NCBI RefSeq assembly: GCF_011806575.1
Contig: NZ_JAATOO010000002.1
Coordinates: 62,001-126,000 of the forward strand
Direction of reading: 5' to 3'
From: Vibrio hepatarius
GTDB taxonomy: Bacteria > Pseudomonadota > Gammaproteobacteria > Enterobacterales > Vibrionaceae
Length of the DNA stretch: 64,000 nucleotides
The notes under the pieces are model-generated. The model was not told the DNA's origin and did no database searches. It worked only from the letters and a program-made list of their open reading frames with translations. How positions within the stretch are numbered: the first letter of the stretch is position 1; each line of letters opens with the position of its first letter. Of the stretch, positions 1-8,415 are shown piece by piece. A program made the translations under genes and the position numbers.

Positions 1-1140
1 GCTGAAGCGATCCCACAAGCTTTAGAAGGTCGTGACATCCTAGCCTCTGCGCCAACAGGCACAGGTAAAACGGCCGCGTTCGTTCTGCCTGCACTGCAGT
101 TCCTGCAAGACTTTCCACGCCGTAAACCAGGACCTGCTCGAGTTTTGATCCTAACGCCAACTCGCGAACTGGCGATGCAGGTTGCTGACCAAGCACGTGC
201 GCTGGCAAAAAACACCAAGTTAAACATCTTCACGATTACTGGTGGTGTTCAATACCAAGAGCACGCCGACATTCTCGCGACCACGCAAGATATCGTAGTT
301 GCGACGCCTGGACGTTTGATGGAATACATCGAAGCAGAACGTTTTGACTGCCGTGCGATCGAATGGCTGGTCCTAGATGAAGCTGACCGCATGCTGGATA
401 TGGGCTTTGGTCCAACAGTAGATCGACTCTCTTCTGAGTGCCGCTGGCGTAAACAAACCCTTTTGTTCTCTGCAACGCTTGAAGGTAAAGGTGTAGAAGG
501 CTTTACCGCTGACCTACTGAAAGAACCAGCAGAAATTGACGCAGAACCGTCTCGTCGCGAGCGTAAAAAGATCGCTCAGTGGTACCATCGCGCCGATGAT
601 ATGAACCACAAGCTCGATCTACTGAAGAAGATCATCACTGAACAAGCTGAACGTTCAATTATTTTCCTGAAAACTCGCGATCGTCTTGCTGAGCTGCGCG
701 TTGAGCTAGAGAAAGCACAAATTCCATGTGCTTGGATTCAAGGCGAAATGCCTCAGGATCGCCGTAACAACGCAATCGCACGTTTCCGTGACGGCACTGT
801 CAACGTACTATTGGCAACTGACGTTGCTGCGCGCGGTATCGACTTACCGGACGTTAGCCACGTTATCAACTACGACATGCCACGTAGCGCAGACGTTTAC
901 CTTCACCGTATCGGCCGCACAGCACGCGCGGGTAAGAAAGGTAACGCGGTTTCTTTGGTAGAAGCGCACGACCAACCGATGATGGACCGTGTTGCGCGTT
1001 ACGTAAAAGAAGAGATCAAAGAGCGCTTTATCAAAGAGTTGCGTCCTAAACACAAAAAGCCTGTGTTTAAGAAAAAGAAAAAAGACGACAAGAAAAAGAC
1101 CGCAACAAAAGCGAAAAAGAAAGTCGCCAAGAAAAAGTAA
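1..1140 (+). CDS. srmB: ATP-dependent RNA helicase SrmB (5' end cut by window)
   Basis: DEAD-box helicase that acts in early assembly of the 50S ribosomal subunit. The reading frame is open from base 1, so about 30 N-terminal residues are missing. The visible 379 residues hold motif I (APTGTGKT), motif Ia (PTRELA), motif II (DEAD in LDEADRMLDMGF), motif III (SAT), and motifs V and VI (ATDVAARGID, HRIGRTARAG). The FDCRA segment before the DEAD box and the WRKQTLLFSATLEG segment match E. coli SrmB closely, which separates it from RhlB, RhlE and DeaD. The last 35 or so residues are a lysine-rich tail, expected to bind RNA. A strong terminator follows. Confidence 0.93.
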   Translation, partial: AEAIPQALEGRDILASAPTGTGKTAAFVLPALQFLQDFPRRKPGPARVLILTPTRELAMQVADQARALAKNTKLNIFTITGGVQYQEHADILATTQDIVVATPGRLMEYIEAERFDCRAIEWLVLDEADRMLDMGFGPTVDRLSSECRWRKQTLLFSATLEGKGVEGFTADLLKEPAEIDAEPSRRERKKIAQWYHRADDMNHKLDLLKKIITEQAERSIIFLKTRDRLAELRVELEKAQIPCAWIQGEMPQDRRNNAIARFRDGTVNVLLATDVAARGIDLPDVSHVINYDMPRSADVYLHRIGRTARAGKKGNAVSLVEAHDQPMMDRVARYVKEEIKERFIKELRPKHKKPVFKKKKKDDKKKTATKAKKKVAKKK

Positions 1141-1160
1141 CCACCGCTCTTTAAGCAAAC

Positions 1161-1193
1161 AAAAATGCCGCTTCAATCGAAGCGGCATTTTTT
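1161..1193 (+). terminator. Rho-independent terminator after srmB
   Basis: A 10-bp perfect stem (ATGCCGCTTC with GAAGCGGCAT), a 4-nt loop, then a run of T. The A-run on the other side could let it work in both directions. Confidence 0.85.
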
Positions 1194-1235
1194 ATATCGG
1201 TACATTGACGATTAATATTCGAATCCAGCTATTCA

Positions 1236-1356
1236 TCACCTCTTCAAAGCACTTGAAGCTAGAACAAGGCGACAAGTAAACTCAACCTTGGGAGCGTAGT
1301 AAGCTACGTGACTAAGGTGAGTTTACGCCGTCAACGAAGTTATCGCCTCAAAGGCG
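1236..1356. repeat. ERIC-like intergenic repeat
   Basis: Lies between the srmB terminator and the 3' end of prfC. The core, around 1283-1330, resembles the enterobacterial ERIC centre: GGGAGC, then TAAGCTACGTGACT, then AAGGTGAG, compared with ERIC GGAGC, TAAGTAAGTGACT, GGGGTGAG. The flanks are imperfect inverted repeats: TAAACTCA plus CCTT on the left, AAGGTGAGTTTA on the right. ERIC elements are intergenic and transcribed, are known from Vibrio, and carry no gene. The exact ends are a guess, since only one copy is in the window. Confidence 0.6.
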
Positions 1357-1363
1357 AAGAAGA

Positions 1364-2953
1364 TTAGTGTTCGCGGGTCGCGCGGAACTCGACCTCTGGA
1401 AAACGCTCTTTCGCCAAATTCAGATTTACCATCGTTGGCGCGATGTAACTTAGGTTATCACCGCCGTCCAACGCTAGGTTGCTCTGGTTCTTGCGCTTGA
1501 ACTCTTCCAGTTTCTTCTCGTCGCTGCAATCAACCCAACGTGCGGTTGCGACGTTTACGCCTTCGTAAATAGCTTCTACGTTGTATTCTGCTTTCAGACG
1601 CGCAACAACTACGTCAAACTGAAGCACACCAACAGCACCGACGATAAGGTCGTTGTTTTGCAGTGGACGGAATACCTGCACTGCACCTTCTTCTGACAGT
1701 TGTACTAGACCTTTTAGCAGCTGTTTTTGCTTCAATGGATCTTTCAATCGGATACGACGGAACAATTCTGGTGCGAAGTTAGGAATGCCTGAGAATTTCA
1801 GACTTTCGCCTTGCGTAAAGGTATCACCAATCTGGATCGTGCCGTGGTTATGTAGACCGATGATATCGCCCGCGTACGCGTTTTCTGCGCGCGAACGGTC
1901 ACCCGCCATAAAGGTTACCGCATCAGAGATATTGATCTGCTTGCCAAGACGAACGTGGTTCATCTTCATACCTTGTGTATACGTACCCGACACAATACGC
2001 ATAAACGCGATACGGTCGCGGTGTTTAGGATCCATGTTTGCCTGAATCTTAAATACAAAGCCCGAGAACTTCTCTTCAGTCGCTTCAACTTCACGCTCGT
2101 TTGCCTGACGAGGCATTGGCGCAGGCGCCCACTCAGTCAAGCCATCAAGCATATGGTCAACACCGAAGTTACCTAATGCCGTACCAAAGTAAACTGGCGT
2201 TAGCTCACCCGCTAAGAACAACTCTTGGTCAAACTCAGGACAAGCGCCAATCACAAGTTCCAGCTCTTCGCGCAACTGTTCTGCTAGCTCTGCACCTACC
2301 GCTTCGTCTAGCTCTGGGTTGTCCAAACCTTTCACGATACTCAATTCTTGAATCGTGTGACCTTGACCTGTGGTGTATAGTATCGTTTCATCGCGATGAA
2401 TGTGGTAAACACCCTTGAACTCTTTACCACAGCCGATTGGCCAAGTGATCGGTGCACAGGCAATAGAAAGCTCACTTTCTACTTCGTCCAGTAGCTCCAT
2501 TGGGTCACGGATATCACGGTCAAGTTTGTTCATGAAAGTGATGATCGGCGTGTCACGCAGACGAGTAACTTCCATCAACTTACGCGTACGATCCTCAACA
2601 CCTTTCGCCGCATCGATAACCATCAGACATGAGTCAACTGCGGTTAGCGTTCGGTAGGTATCTTCTGAGAAGTCTTCGTGCCCGGGAGTATCGAGTAAGT
2701 TAACCAAACACTCATTGTATGGAAACTGCATAACAGAGGTTGTTACCGAGATGCCACGCTCTTTTTCCATTTCCATCCAGTCAGATTTCGCGTGTTGCGC
2801 TGAACCGCGACCTTTTACTGTACCCGCAGTCTGGATTGCGCGTCCGAAAAGCAATACTTTTTCAGTAATGGTTGTTTTACCCGCATCCGGGTGAGAAATG
2901 ATCGCGAAAGTTCTACGTTTAGACACTTCGCCAAGGAAAGTGGTATTTGACAT
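1364..2953 (-). CDS. prfC: Peptide chain release factor 3 (RF3)
   Basis: GTPase that removes RF1 or RF2 from the ribosome after peptide release. The 529 residues match the family's usual length. The G domain shows G1 (HPDAGKT, residues 21-27), G2 around RGISVTTS, G3 (DTPGHEDF) and G4 (NKLD), followed by the elongation-factor-like domains. The ATG at 2953 is preferred over a TTG one codon upstream, because it gives the conserved MSNT start. The stop abuts the ERIC-like repeat. The 221 bp to the divergent GGDEF/EAL gene must contain both promoters. Confidence 0.96.
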   Translation of the reverse strand: MSNTTFLGEVSKRRTFAIISHPDAGKTTITEKVLLFGRAIQTAGTVKGRGSAQHAKSDWMEMEKERGISVTTSVMQFPYNECLVNLLDTPGHEDFSEDTYRTLTAVDSCLMVIDAAKGVEDRTRKLMEVTRLRDTPIITFMNKLDRDIRDPMELLDEVESELSIACAPITWPIGCGKEFKGVYHIHRDETILYTTGQGHTIQELSIVKGLDNPELDEAVGAELAEQLREELELVIGACPEFDQELFLAGELTPVYFGTALGNFGVDHMLDGLTEWAPAPMPRQANEREVEATEEKFSGFVFKIQANMDPKHRDRIAFMRIVSGTYTQGMKMNHVRLGKQINISDAVTFMAGDRSRAENAYAGDIIGLHNHGTIQIGDTFTQGESLKFSGIPNFAPELFRRIRLKDPLKQKQLLKGLVQLSEEGAVQVFRPLQNNDLIVGAVGVLQFDVVVARLKAEYNVEAIYEGVNVATARWVDCSDEKKLEEFKRKNQSNLALDGGDNLSYIAPTMVNLNLAKERFPEVEFRATREH

Positions 2954-3174
2954 CAAAAGTTCTTCTTCTGTCTGGTTGCCAGAAGATAAAAATCAGTTAG
3001 CCTGACTCTTCTGGGTGTTCGATTCAATTTTGCGCGGTATTCTCTCTTATATTCACGTGAGGGGCAACTTCAACGGAAAAAATGACACTTTAGCTTCGTC
3101 ATTTACTCCAAAAGGTGAAAGTAATGCAGGATATGAGCTATAAGTATAGGTAGTAGAGGGAACTCAATTTAACG

Positions 3175-5223
3175 ATGAATAAAAACAAAAGAATACATTC
3201 TCTTGCAGTTAGGCAAGCAAAAACTGTTTTTTTGGTTTCAGTCATGCTCGGAGTCTGCTTTAGTTTGTACCACATCATCGTCGATCTTCATCAGGAGCAA
3301 GATCGAATAGAAGACTTTTATCAAGTTAAACTACTGCAGAATTACTCCAATGCCAGCCAAGCAGCGTATCACTTAAATTCATTATTAGCCGAGCAAGTCG
3401 CTTCGAATCTAATGATGGATAGCGCGATCTATAACGTAAAAATCATTGACGACTTTGGTGACACCCTGACCCACAAAGTCAAAAATCCAGCCACTCAAGG
3501 GGCGTTTACCCAACTATTGGCTGATTATCTGCTCCCAGAGAACCCGGTCTACAACACGGAATTGCACCAGCCAAACTCGCACATCTTAGTCGGGACGCTG
3601 AGTTTTTCGGTCAATGGCAACAGTATTGCCAACGCATTTATCACCAAAACCAGCAAAGTGCTGTTATTCGATTTACTGCGTAACATTATCCTGACTTCTA
3701 TCTTACTGCTGTTCTTTTACCAGAAACTCTCTAAGCCGCTGGTAACCTTGATGAACTGGGTTAAATCGCTGCAAGATTATAAAAATCATCTGCCTCCTCC
3801 GGCTCAGTATCATGATGATGAAATCGGCCATCTCGCCGAAACCATTCATACCTTGTGGCGAGAGCGTGAAGCAGCGGAAGACAAACTCAACCAACTCGCC
3901 TACTACGACTCTTTAACCGGATTGGCCAATCGCAGTTTATTGATGAAACTGCTCGCCAATGAAATAGAAGCGTCGAAAGCGCACCACCAAAATGGTGCGC
4001 TCTTTTACCTCGATCTAGACCGTTTTAAAACCATCAACGACTCTCTCGGTCATACCATCGGAGATAACTTGCTCAAGGCAATTTCTCGACGTCTAACGAG
4101 TTGGGTGCGACATGGATACTCCACAGCACGTATCGGAGGTGACGAGTTCGCCATTTTGCTGCCAAATACCTCTGCAGAACAAGCGCGCGAATTGGCGCAG
4201 CAATTGATGAGCCTGATCTCAAATCCCTACACCATCGATGGCCACCAGTTGTATTGCTCTATAAGCGTTGGCGTGGCGCTATTCTCTGATAACGATCTTT
4301 CCAATATCGACGTTTTGCGCCAAGCAGATACTGCGCTTTATCGAGCAAAAGTGGCGGGGAAGAACAAATACGTATTCTATGAAGCAGGCATGCATGCCCA
4401 AGTTGAGTCGTTCTTAGAAATAGAGCGTGGGCTGCATGAAGCAATCAACAACGAACAACTCGAACTGTTTTATCAGCCGCAAGTCGACAGCCAGCATCGT
4501 ATTGTTGGGGCGGAAGCACTGATCCGCTGGCATCACCCAGAGAAAGGCTTACTCTATCCCGATCTATTTATGCCAATCGCCGAAGAAACCGGACAGATCA
4601 TGCCGATCGGTAATTGGATCATCGAAAAGGCCTGTTATCAGTTCGCAAGTTGGAAAAACTCAGGGGTCCTGCCTGACTCTTTCCAGCGCTTGGCAATCAA
4701 CATCAGTCCGCTGCAGTTTGCACAAGATAGCTTTGTTGAACACATCAGTGGTACATTAACTCAAGCAGGGATCAGCGGTGACAATATTGAACTCGAGATC
4801 ACCGAGAATCTCTTGCTGGAGAACGCCGAGAGCATTATCGAAAAGATGCTGAAGCTGAAAGAGTTGAACATCAAAATATCCATTGATGATTTTGGTACGG
4901 GCTACTCATCACTTCGCTACCTCAAACACTTATCGGTTGATGTGTTGAAGATCGACCGATCTTTTGTCGTACAGTTGCATTTGGATGAAAGTGACCAAGC
5001 CATCGTCGATACAATCATCATGACAGCGAAACGACTCAATCTGGATGTGATTGCGGAAGGTGTGGAAGACATTCATGAGCTGGAAACACTCAAGCAACTC
5101 GGTTGCTATCATTTCCAAGGATATTTGTTCGATAAGCCGCTCCCAGCGAAAGAGCTGGAACAACGCTTCCAAAACAATCTCTATGTGATTGAAAGCACGC
5201 AAAAACAGCATATCGATAGCTAG
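3175..5223 (+). CDS. Membrane GGDEF-EAL protein (cyclic di-GMP turnover)
   Basis: 682 residues. A membrane segment at about 17-36, a periplasmic sensor region at about 37-165, a second membrane segment at about 166-183, a short HAMP-like linker to about 235, then a GGDEF domain (about 240-405) and an EAL domain (about 415-670). The GGDEF signature is intact at 321-325 (ARIGGDEF). The EAL site is also intact: EAL 447-449, ELEITEN, DDFGTGYSSL, LKID, EGVED and QGYLF. The RxxD inhibitory site expected near 312-315 reads RHGY and is therefore absent. By motif both synthesis and hydrolysis of c-di-GMP are possible, and which dominates cannot be read from sequence. The start has a purine-rich site (AGAGGG) somewhat far upstream. 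Transcribed alone, convergent with rimI. Confidence 0.88.
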   Translation: MNKNKRIHSLAVRQAKTVFLVSVMLGVCFSLYHIIVDLHQEQDRIEDFYQVKLLQNYSNASQAAYHLNSLLAEQVASNLMMDSAIYNVKIIDDFGDTLTHKVKNPATQGAFTQLLADYLLPENPVYNTELHQPNSHILVGTLSFSVNGNSIANAFITKTSKVLLFDLLRNIILTSILLLFFYQKLSKPLVTLMNWVKSLQDYKNHLPPPAQYHDDEIGHLAETIHTLWREREAAEDKLNQLAYYDSLTGLANRSLLMKLLANEIEASKAHHQNGALFYLDLDRFKTINDSLGHTIGDNLLKAISRRLTSWVRHGYSTARIGGDEFAILLPNTSAEQARELAQQLMSLISNPYTIDGHQLYCSISVGVALFSDNDLSNIDVLRQADTALYRAKVAGKNKYVFYEAGMHAQVESFLEIERGLHEAINNEQLELFYQPQVDSQHRIVGAEALIRWHHPEKGLLYPDLFMPIAEETGQIMPIGNWIIEKACYQFASWKNSGVLPDSFQRLAINISPLQFAQDSFVEHISGTLTQAGISGDNIELEITENLLLENAESIIEKMLKLKELNIKISIDDFGTGYSSLRYLKHLSVDVLKIDRSFVVQLHLDESDQAIVDTIIMTAKRLNLDVIAEGVEDIHELETLKQLGCYHFQGYLFDKPLPAKELEQRFQNNLYVIESTQKQHIDS

Positions 5224-5226
5224 AAG

Positions 5227-5673
5227 TTAGAAGAAGATATAGCTCATGATGATGGCGTCTTCTTTGCCGCTAGCACTCGGGTAGTAATTGATGCGGCGGT
5301 CGACTTCGTTAAAGCCAATAGACTCATACAAGCCGAATGCCGTGACATTACTTTCTCTCACCTCGAGCCAAGCACTCTCTGCGTTGAGCCCTTCACACAT
5401 TTCGATAAACGCATTGACCAAGCGCTTGCCGTAGCCTTTGCCCTGATGCTTGGGATCAACCGCAATATTAAGCAAAGTCACTTCACCGACGATATTCTGC
5501 GCGTAGAAATACCCCACGACCTGATTATTATCGACCAGCACGTGATGGCATGCACCGCGAGAGTTGACGTCTCGGATCATGTTGCTTGACCAAGGGTGGC
5601 TGTGAGCACGCTGCTCAATCGCATCTACTTGGTCTAGATGAGACTCAGCTAAAGGTAAAATTGTGTGAGACAT
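5227..5673 (-). CDS. rimI: Ribosomal-protein-alanine N-acetyltransferase
   Basis: GNAT-family enzyme that acetylates the N-terminal alanine of ribosomal protein S18. The 148 residues are the usual length. The acetyl-CoA loop is seen as HQGKGYGKRLV at about residues 77-87, preceded by the beta-4 segment EVTLLNIAVDP. Its ATG lies one base after the holD stop, so the two genes are translationally coupled, as in E. coli where holD-rimI is also a pair. The stop is 3 bp from the end of the convergent GGDEF/EAL gene, leaving no room for a terminator between them. Confidence 0.93.
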   Translation of the reverse strand: MSHTILPLAESHLDQVDAIEQRAHSHPWSSNMIRDVNSRGACHHVLVDNNQVVGYFYAQNIVGEVTLLNIAVDPKHQGKGYGKRLVNAFIEMCEGLNAESAWLEVRESNVTAFGLYESIGFNEVDRRINYYPSASGKEDAIIMSYIFF

Positions 5674-5674
5674 A

Positions 5675-6073
5675 TTATTGATAGGAACAAATTTGTTGCC
5701 ACAACGCTCGGCGCTGGGCGTTATTACCGTCGATCTGACTTAATGCTGGCGAGGTCAGGACTTTCGTTGTTACGCCTTCTTGAACGTCACATCCCGCAAA
5801 CCAAACCCATTCTAACTGGTTCTCAGCAAGCGTGTTTACCTGTTGCGGAAAAACGTGGCGAGCCTGCTCAAGCGGGATATTGATGCTTTTCAACACGCGT
5901 TCAAACAACAACGCTGTTTCTTGTGTTGGCAATTGAGGAGAAACAAGCAGCAGTTGGCAGGATTCAGGCAACGTCAGTTTCGTCGCTTGATAGCCTTGTA
6001 ACCTTTCAGGATGTGCCAGTTCGTAGCACTGGATACCCATTTCTTGTAAATACTGAATCTCGTGTTGTGGCAT
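5675..6073 (-). CDS. holD: DNA polymerase III psi subunit
   Basis: The psi subunit joins chi (HolC) to the clamp-loader complex of the replicase. 132 residues, close to the 137 of E. coli. The family is poorly conserved. Assignment rests on the N-terminal pattern (LQEMGIQCYELAHPERLQG, then a beta-strand LLLVSPQLP), the WVWFAGC segment near the middle, and the position immediately upstream of rimI. It begins 91 bp from the glmM stop with a terminator in between, so it probably has its own promoter in that gap. Confidence 0.88.
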   Translation of the reverse strand: MPQHEIQYLQEMGIQCYELAHPERLQGYQATKLTLPESCQLLLVSPQLPTQETALLFERVLKSINIPLEQARHVFPQQVNTLAENQLEWVWFAGCDVQEGVTTKVLTSPALSQIDGNNAQRRALWQQICSYQ

Positions 6074-6120
6074 AACAAACCGTTACCGTGTTGAACGCAG
6101 CAATCCTAACATAAAACGAA

Positions 6121-6147
6121 AAAGCGCCACAGAATCTGTGGCGCTTT
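6121..6147 (-). terminator. Terminator after glmM
   Basis: A 12-bp perfect stem (AAAGCGCCACAG / CTGTGGCGCTTT) around a 3-nt loop, followed on the minus strand by a T-rich tract. It ends the ftsH-folP-glmM transcript and insulates holD. Confidence 0.85.
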
Positions 6148-6164
6148 ATTTTATCTCTTCGGGC

Positions 6165-7505
6165 TTAAAAGCTTGCTTTCACCGCATCGGCGATTTTCAG
6201 TGCAGAGGTTTGCACCAGTTCTGCATCTTCACCTTCAACCATCACTCGGATCAGTGGCTCAGTACCTGACTTACGCAGCAACACTCGCCCTTTCTCACCC
6301 AGTTCCGCTTCGACTTGCGCTACCGAGGCTTTCACCGCTTCCGCTTCCAGTGGGTTAGAATCACCAGAGAAACGTACGTTTTCCAGAACTTGCGGATAAA
6401 GTGTCATGCCTTGAGACAGGTCAAACAGTGACATGTTGCTGCCAACGACAGACGCGAGTACTTGCAGCGCTGCAACGATAGCATCACCGGTGGTCACTTT
6501 ATCCAGTAGGATCACGTGGCCTGAGTTTTCAGCACCGATTTTCCAGCCTTTCTCTATCAGCTGTTCCATCACGTAACGGTCACCTACCGCAGCGCGGACA
6601 AATGGAATACCCAATTGCTTCAGGCCGTTTTCCATCCCAAGGTTGGTCATTAAAGTACCAACAACACCACCTTTCAATTCGCCACGACGTAGTGCATCAC
6701 GAGCGATTATGTAAGCGATCTGATCACCGTCGACTTTGTTGCCAAGGTGGTCGACCATGATGATTCGGTCACCATCACCGTCAAATGCGAGGCCTAGGTC
6801 CGCTTTTTCTTCCAGCACGCGTTTTTGTAGCGCGCGTACGTCTGTAGCCCCCACTTCGTGGTTGATGTTAGTACCGTTTGGCTCAACGCCCATTGTAATT
6901 ACATCAGCCCCTAGCTCTGAGAATACTGCTGGCGCAATGTGGTAAGTTGCACCGTGTGCACAATCGACCACAATTTTCAGCTCAGCTAAGCTCAGTTGAG
7001 ACGGGAACGTGCTCTTACAGAATTCGATGTAACGGCCAGCGGCATCAGTAAGGCGAGAAGCTTTACCCAGTAGCGCCGATTCAACACATTCGATCTCTTT
7101 ATCTAGCTCAGCTTCGATCGCAAGCTCTACTTCATCCGGCAGTTTAGTCCCTTCGGAAGAGAAGAATTTAATGCCGTTGTCGTAGTATGGGTTGTGAGAT
7201 GCTGAGATAACAATGCCTGCTTCCGCACGGAAGGTTTGCGTTAAGTAAGCAACTGCCGGCGTTGGCATTGGACCTGTAAACGTCGCTTTCAGTCCTGCTG
7301 CAGCTAAGCCAGCTTCCAGCGCCGATTCCAGCATGTATCCAGAGATACGGGTATCTTTACCGATAATCACTTTTTTCGTGCCCTGTTTTGCCAGCACACG
7401 ACCTGCCGCCCAGCCAAGCTTAAGTACAAAATCAGGGGTAATTGGGTACTGTCCCACCTTACCGCGTACGCCGTCTGTACCGAAGTAACGTCTTGTATTA
7501 GACAT
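6165..7505 (-). CDS. glmM: Phosphoglucosamine mutase
   Basis: Converts glucosamine-6-phosphate to glucosamine-1-phosphate for UDP-GlcNAc, the precursor of peptidoglycan and LPS. The 446 residues are typical. The catalytic phosphoserine lies in SASHNP (Ser103, E. coli Ser102), the metal loop is DGDGDR, and the phosphate-binding loop near the C-terminus is [15 protein letters not shown]. It follows folP after 28 bp, as in E. coli ftsH-folP-glmM. The usual next gene, secG, is absent; holD follows instead. It is distinct from the catabolic sugar-phosphate mutase at 43936. Confidence 0.97.
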   Translation of the reverse strand: MSNTRRYFGTDGVRGKVGQYPITPDFVLKLGWAAGRVLAKQGTKKVIIGKDTRISGYMLESALEAGLAAAGLKATFTGPMPTPAVAYLTQTFRAEAGIVISASHNPYYDNGIKFFSSEGTKLPDEVELAIEAELDKEIECVESALLGKASRLTDAAGRYIEFCKSTFPSQLSLAELKIVVDCAHGATYHIAPAVFSELGADVITMGVEPNGTNINHEVGATDVRALQKRVLEEKADLGLAFDGDGDRIIMVDHLGNKVDGDQIAYIIARDALRRGELKGGVVGTLMTNLGMENGLKQLGIPFVRAAVGDRYVMEQLIEKGWKIGAENSGHVILLDKVTTGDAIVAALQVLASVVGSNMSLFDLSQGMTLYPQVLENVRFSGDSNPLEAEAVKASVAQVEAELGEKGRVLLRKSGTEPLIRVMVEGEDAELVQTSALKIADAVKASF

Positions 7506-7533
7506 GGTTATTCCTTTTATTATTGTCTAGCAC

Positions 7534-8364
7534 TCAATGATTTGCTTTAACCATTGAGACAACTTTCATCGCATCTAGAGTTTGTTCGAAGTCATGAACG
7601 CGGATGATCTGCGCCCCTTTCAACGCAGCAATCGTCGCGCAGCTTACACTCGCTGCTACGCACTCAGCAGGGGTTTTATCAAGTACCTTGAAAATCATCG
7701 ATTTACGCGACATACCAGCAAGCAAAGGTAGTCCAAACTGGTGGAACTGTTCCAGATGCGCCAACATATGATAATTGTGTTCTAACGTTTTACCAAACCC
7801 AAAACCTGGGTCCAGAATCAGTTGTTCGCGTTGAATGCCTACAGCTTGGCACGCTTCGATACGCTCTTGAAGAAATTCCTCAACTTCTTTGAGTAAGTCT
7901 TTATATTGAGGCGCATTTTGCATCGTGCGTGGCTGACCCTGCATGTGCATCAGGCAGATTGGTAGCCCGACTTCCGCTGCGACTTTAAGAGCCCCCGGCT
8001 CTTGTAGTGCGCGCACGTCATTAATAATATCTGCTCCAGCTGCGGCGGCTTGGCGCATTACTTCCGCTTTACTGGTATCAATCGAAATCCATACGTTGTA
8101 TTGCTCACGAATCGCTTTGATAACCGGAATCACGCGTGTGAGTTCATCTTCTAAACTCACATCTGGTGCGCCAGGGCGCGTCGACTCACCACCGATATCG
8201 ATAATGGATACACCAGCATCGATCATGCGTTTGGCTTGAGTAAGTGCGTTATCAAGAGAGTTAAACTTACCGCCGTCAGAGAAGGAGTCTGGGGTAACAT
8301 TGAGAATCCCCATCACTTGTGGTTGTGACAGGTCTAGAGACTTATTATTTGCTGTAATGATCAT
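7534..8364 (-). CDS. folP: Dihydropteroate synthase
   Basis: Condenses p-aminobenzoate with dihydropterin pyrophosphate in folate synthesis and is the target of sulfonamides. 276 residues, full length. The two family signatures are visible: MGILNVTPDSFSDGG at about 18-32 and the GGESTRPGA loop at about 58-66. The catalytic GFGFGKT and GMSRKSM segments follow. A hairpin terminator lies in the 51 bp separating it from ftsH, so its expression probably depends on read-through or on a promoter inside ftsH. Confidence 0.97.
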   Translation of the reverse strand: MIITANNKSLDLSQPQVMGILNVTPDSFSDGGKFNSLDNALTQAKRMIDAGVSIIDIGGESTRPGAPDVSLEDELTRVIPVIKAIREQYNVWISIDTSKAEVMRQAAAAGADIINDVRALQEPGALKVAAEVGLPICLMHMQGQPRTMQNAPQYKDLLKEVEEFLQERIEACQAVGIQREQLILDPGFGFGKTLEHNYHMLAHLEQFHQFGLPLLAGMSRKSMIFKVLDKTPAECVAASVSCATIAALKGAQIIRVHDFEQTLDAMKVVSMVKANH

Positions 8365-8372
8365 AATAAAAA

Positions 8373-8401
8373 TACAAAAACCCCGAGTTGCCCCGGGGTT
8401 T
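8373..8401 (-). terminator. Terminator or attenuator between ftsH and folP
   Basis: On the minus strand AAACCCCG pairs with CGGGGTTT around an 8-nt loop, followed by TTTGTATTTTT. It lies immediately before the folP start and within the expected operon, so partial termination is likely. Confidence 0.7.
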
Positions 8402-8415
8402 GATAATACGTTTAA

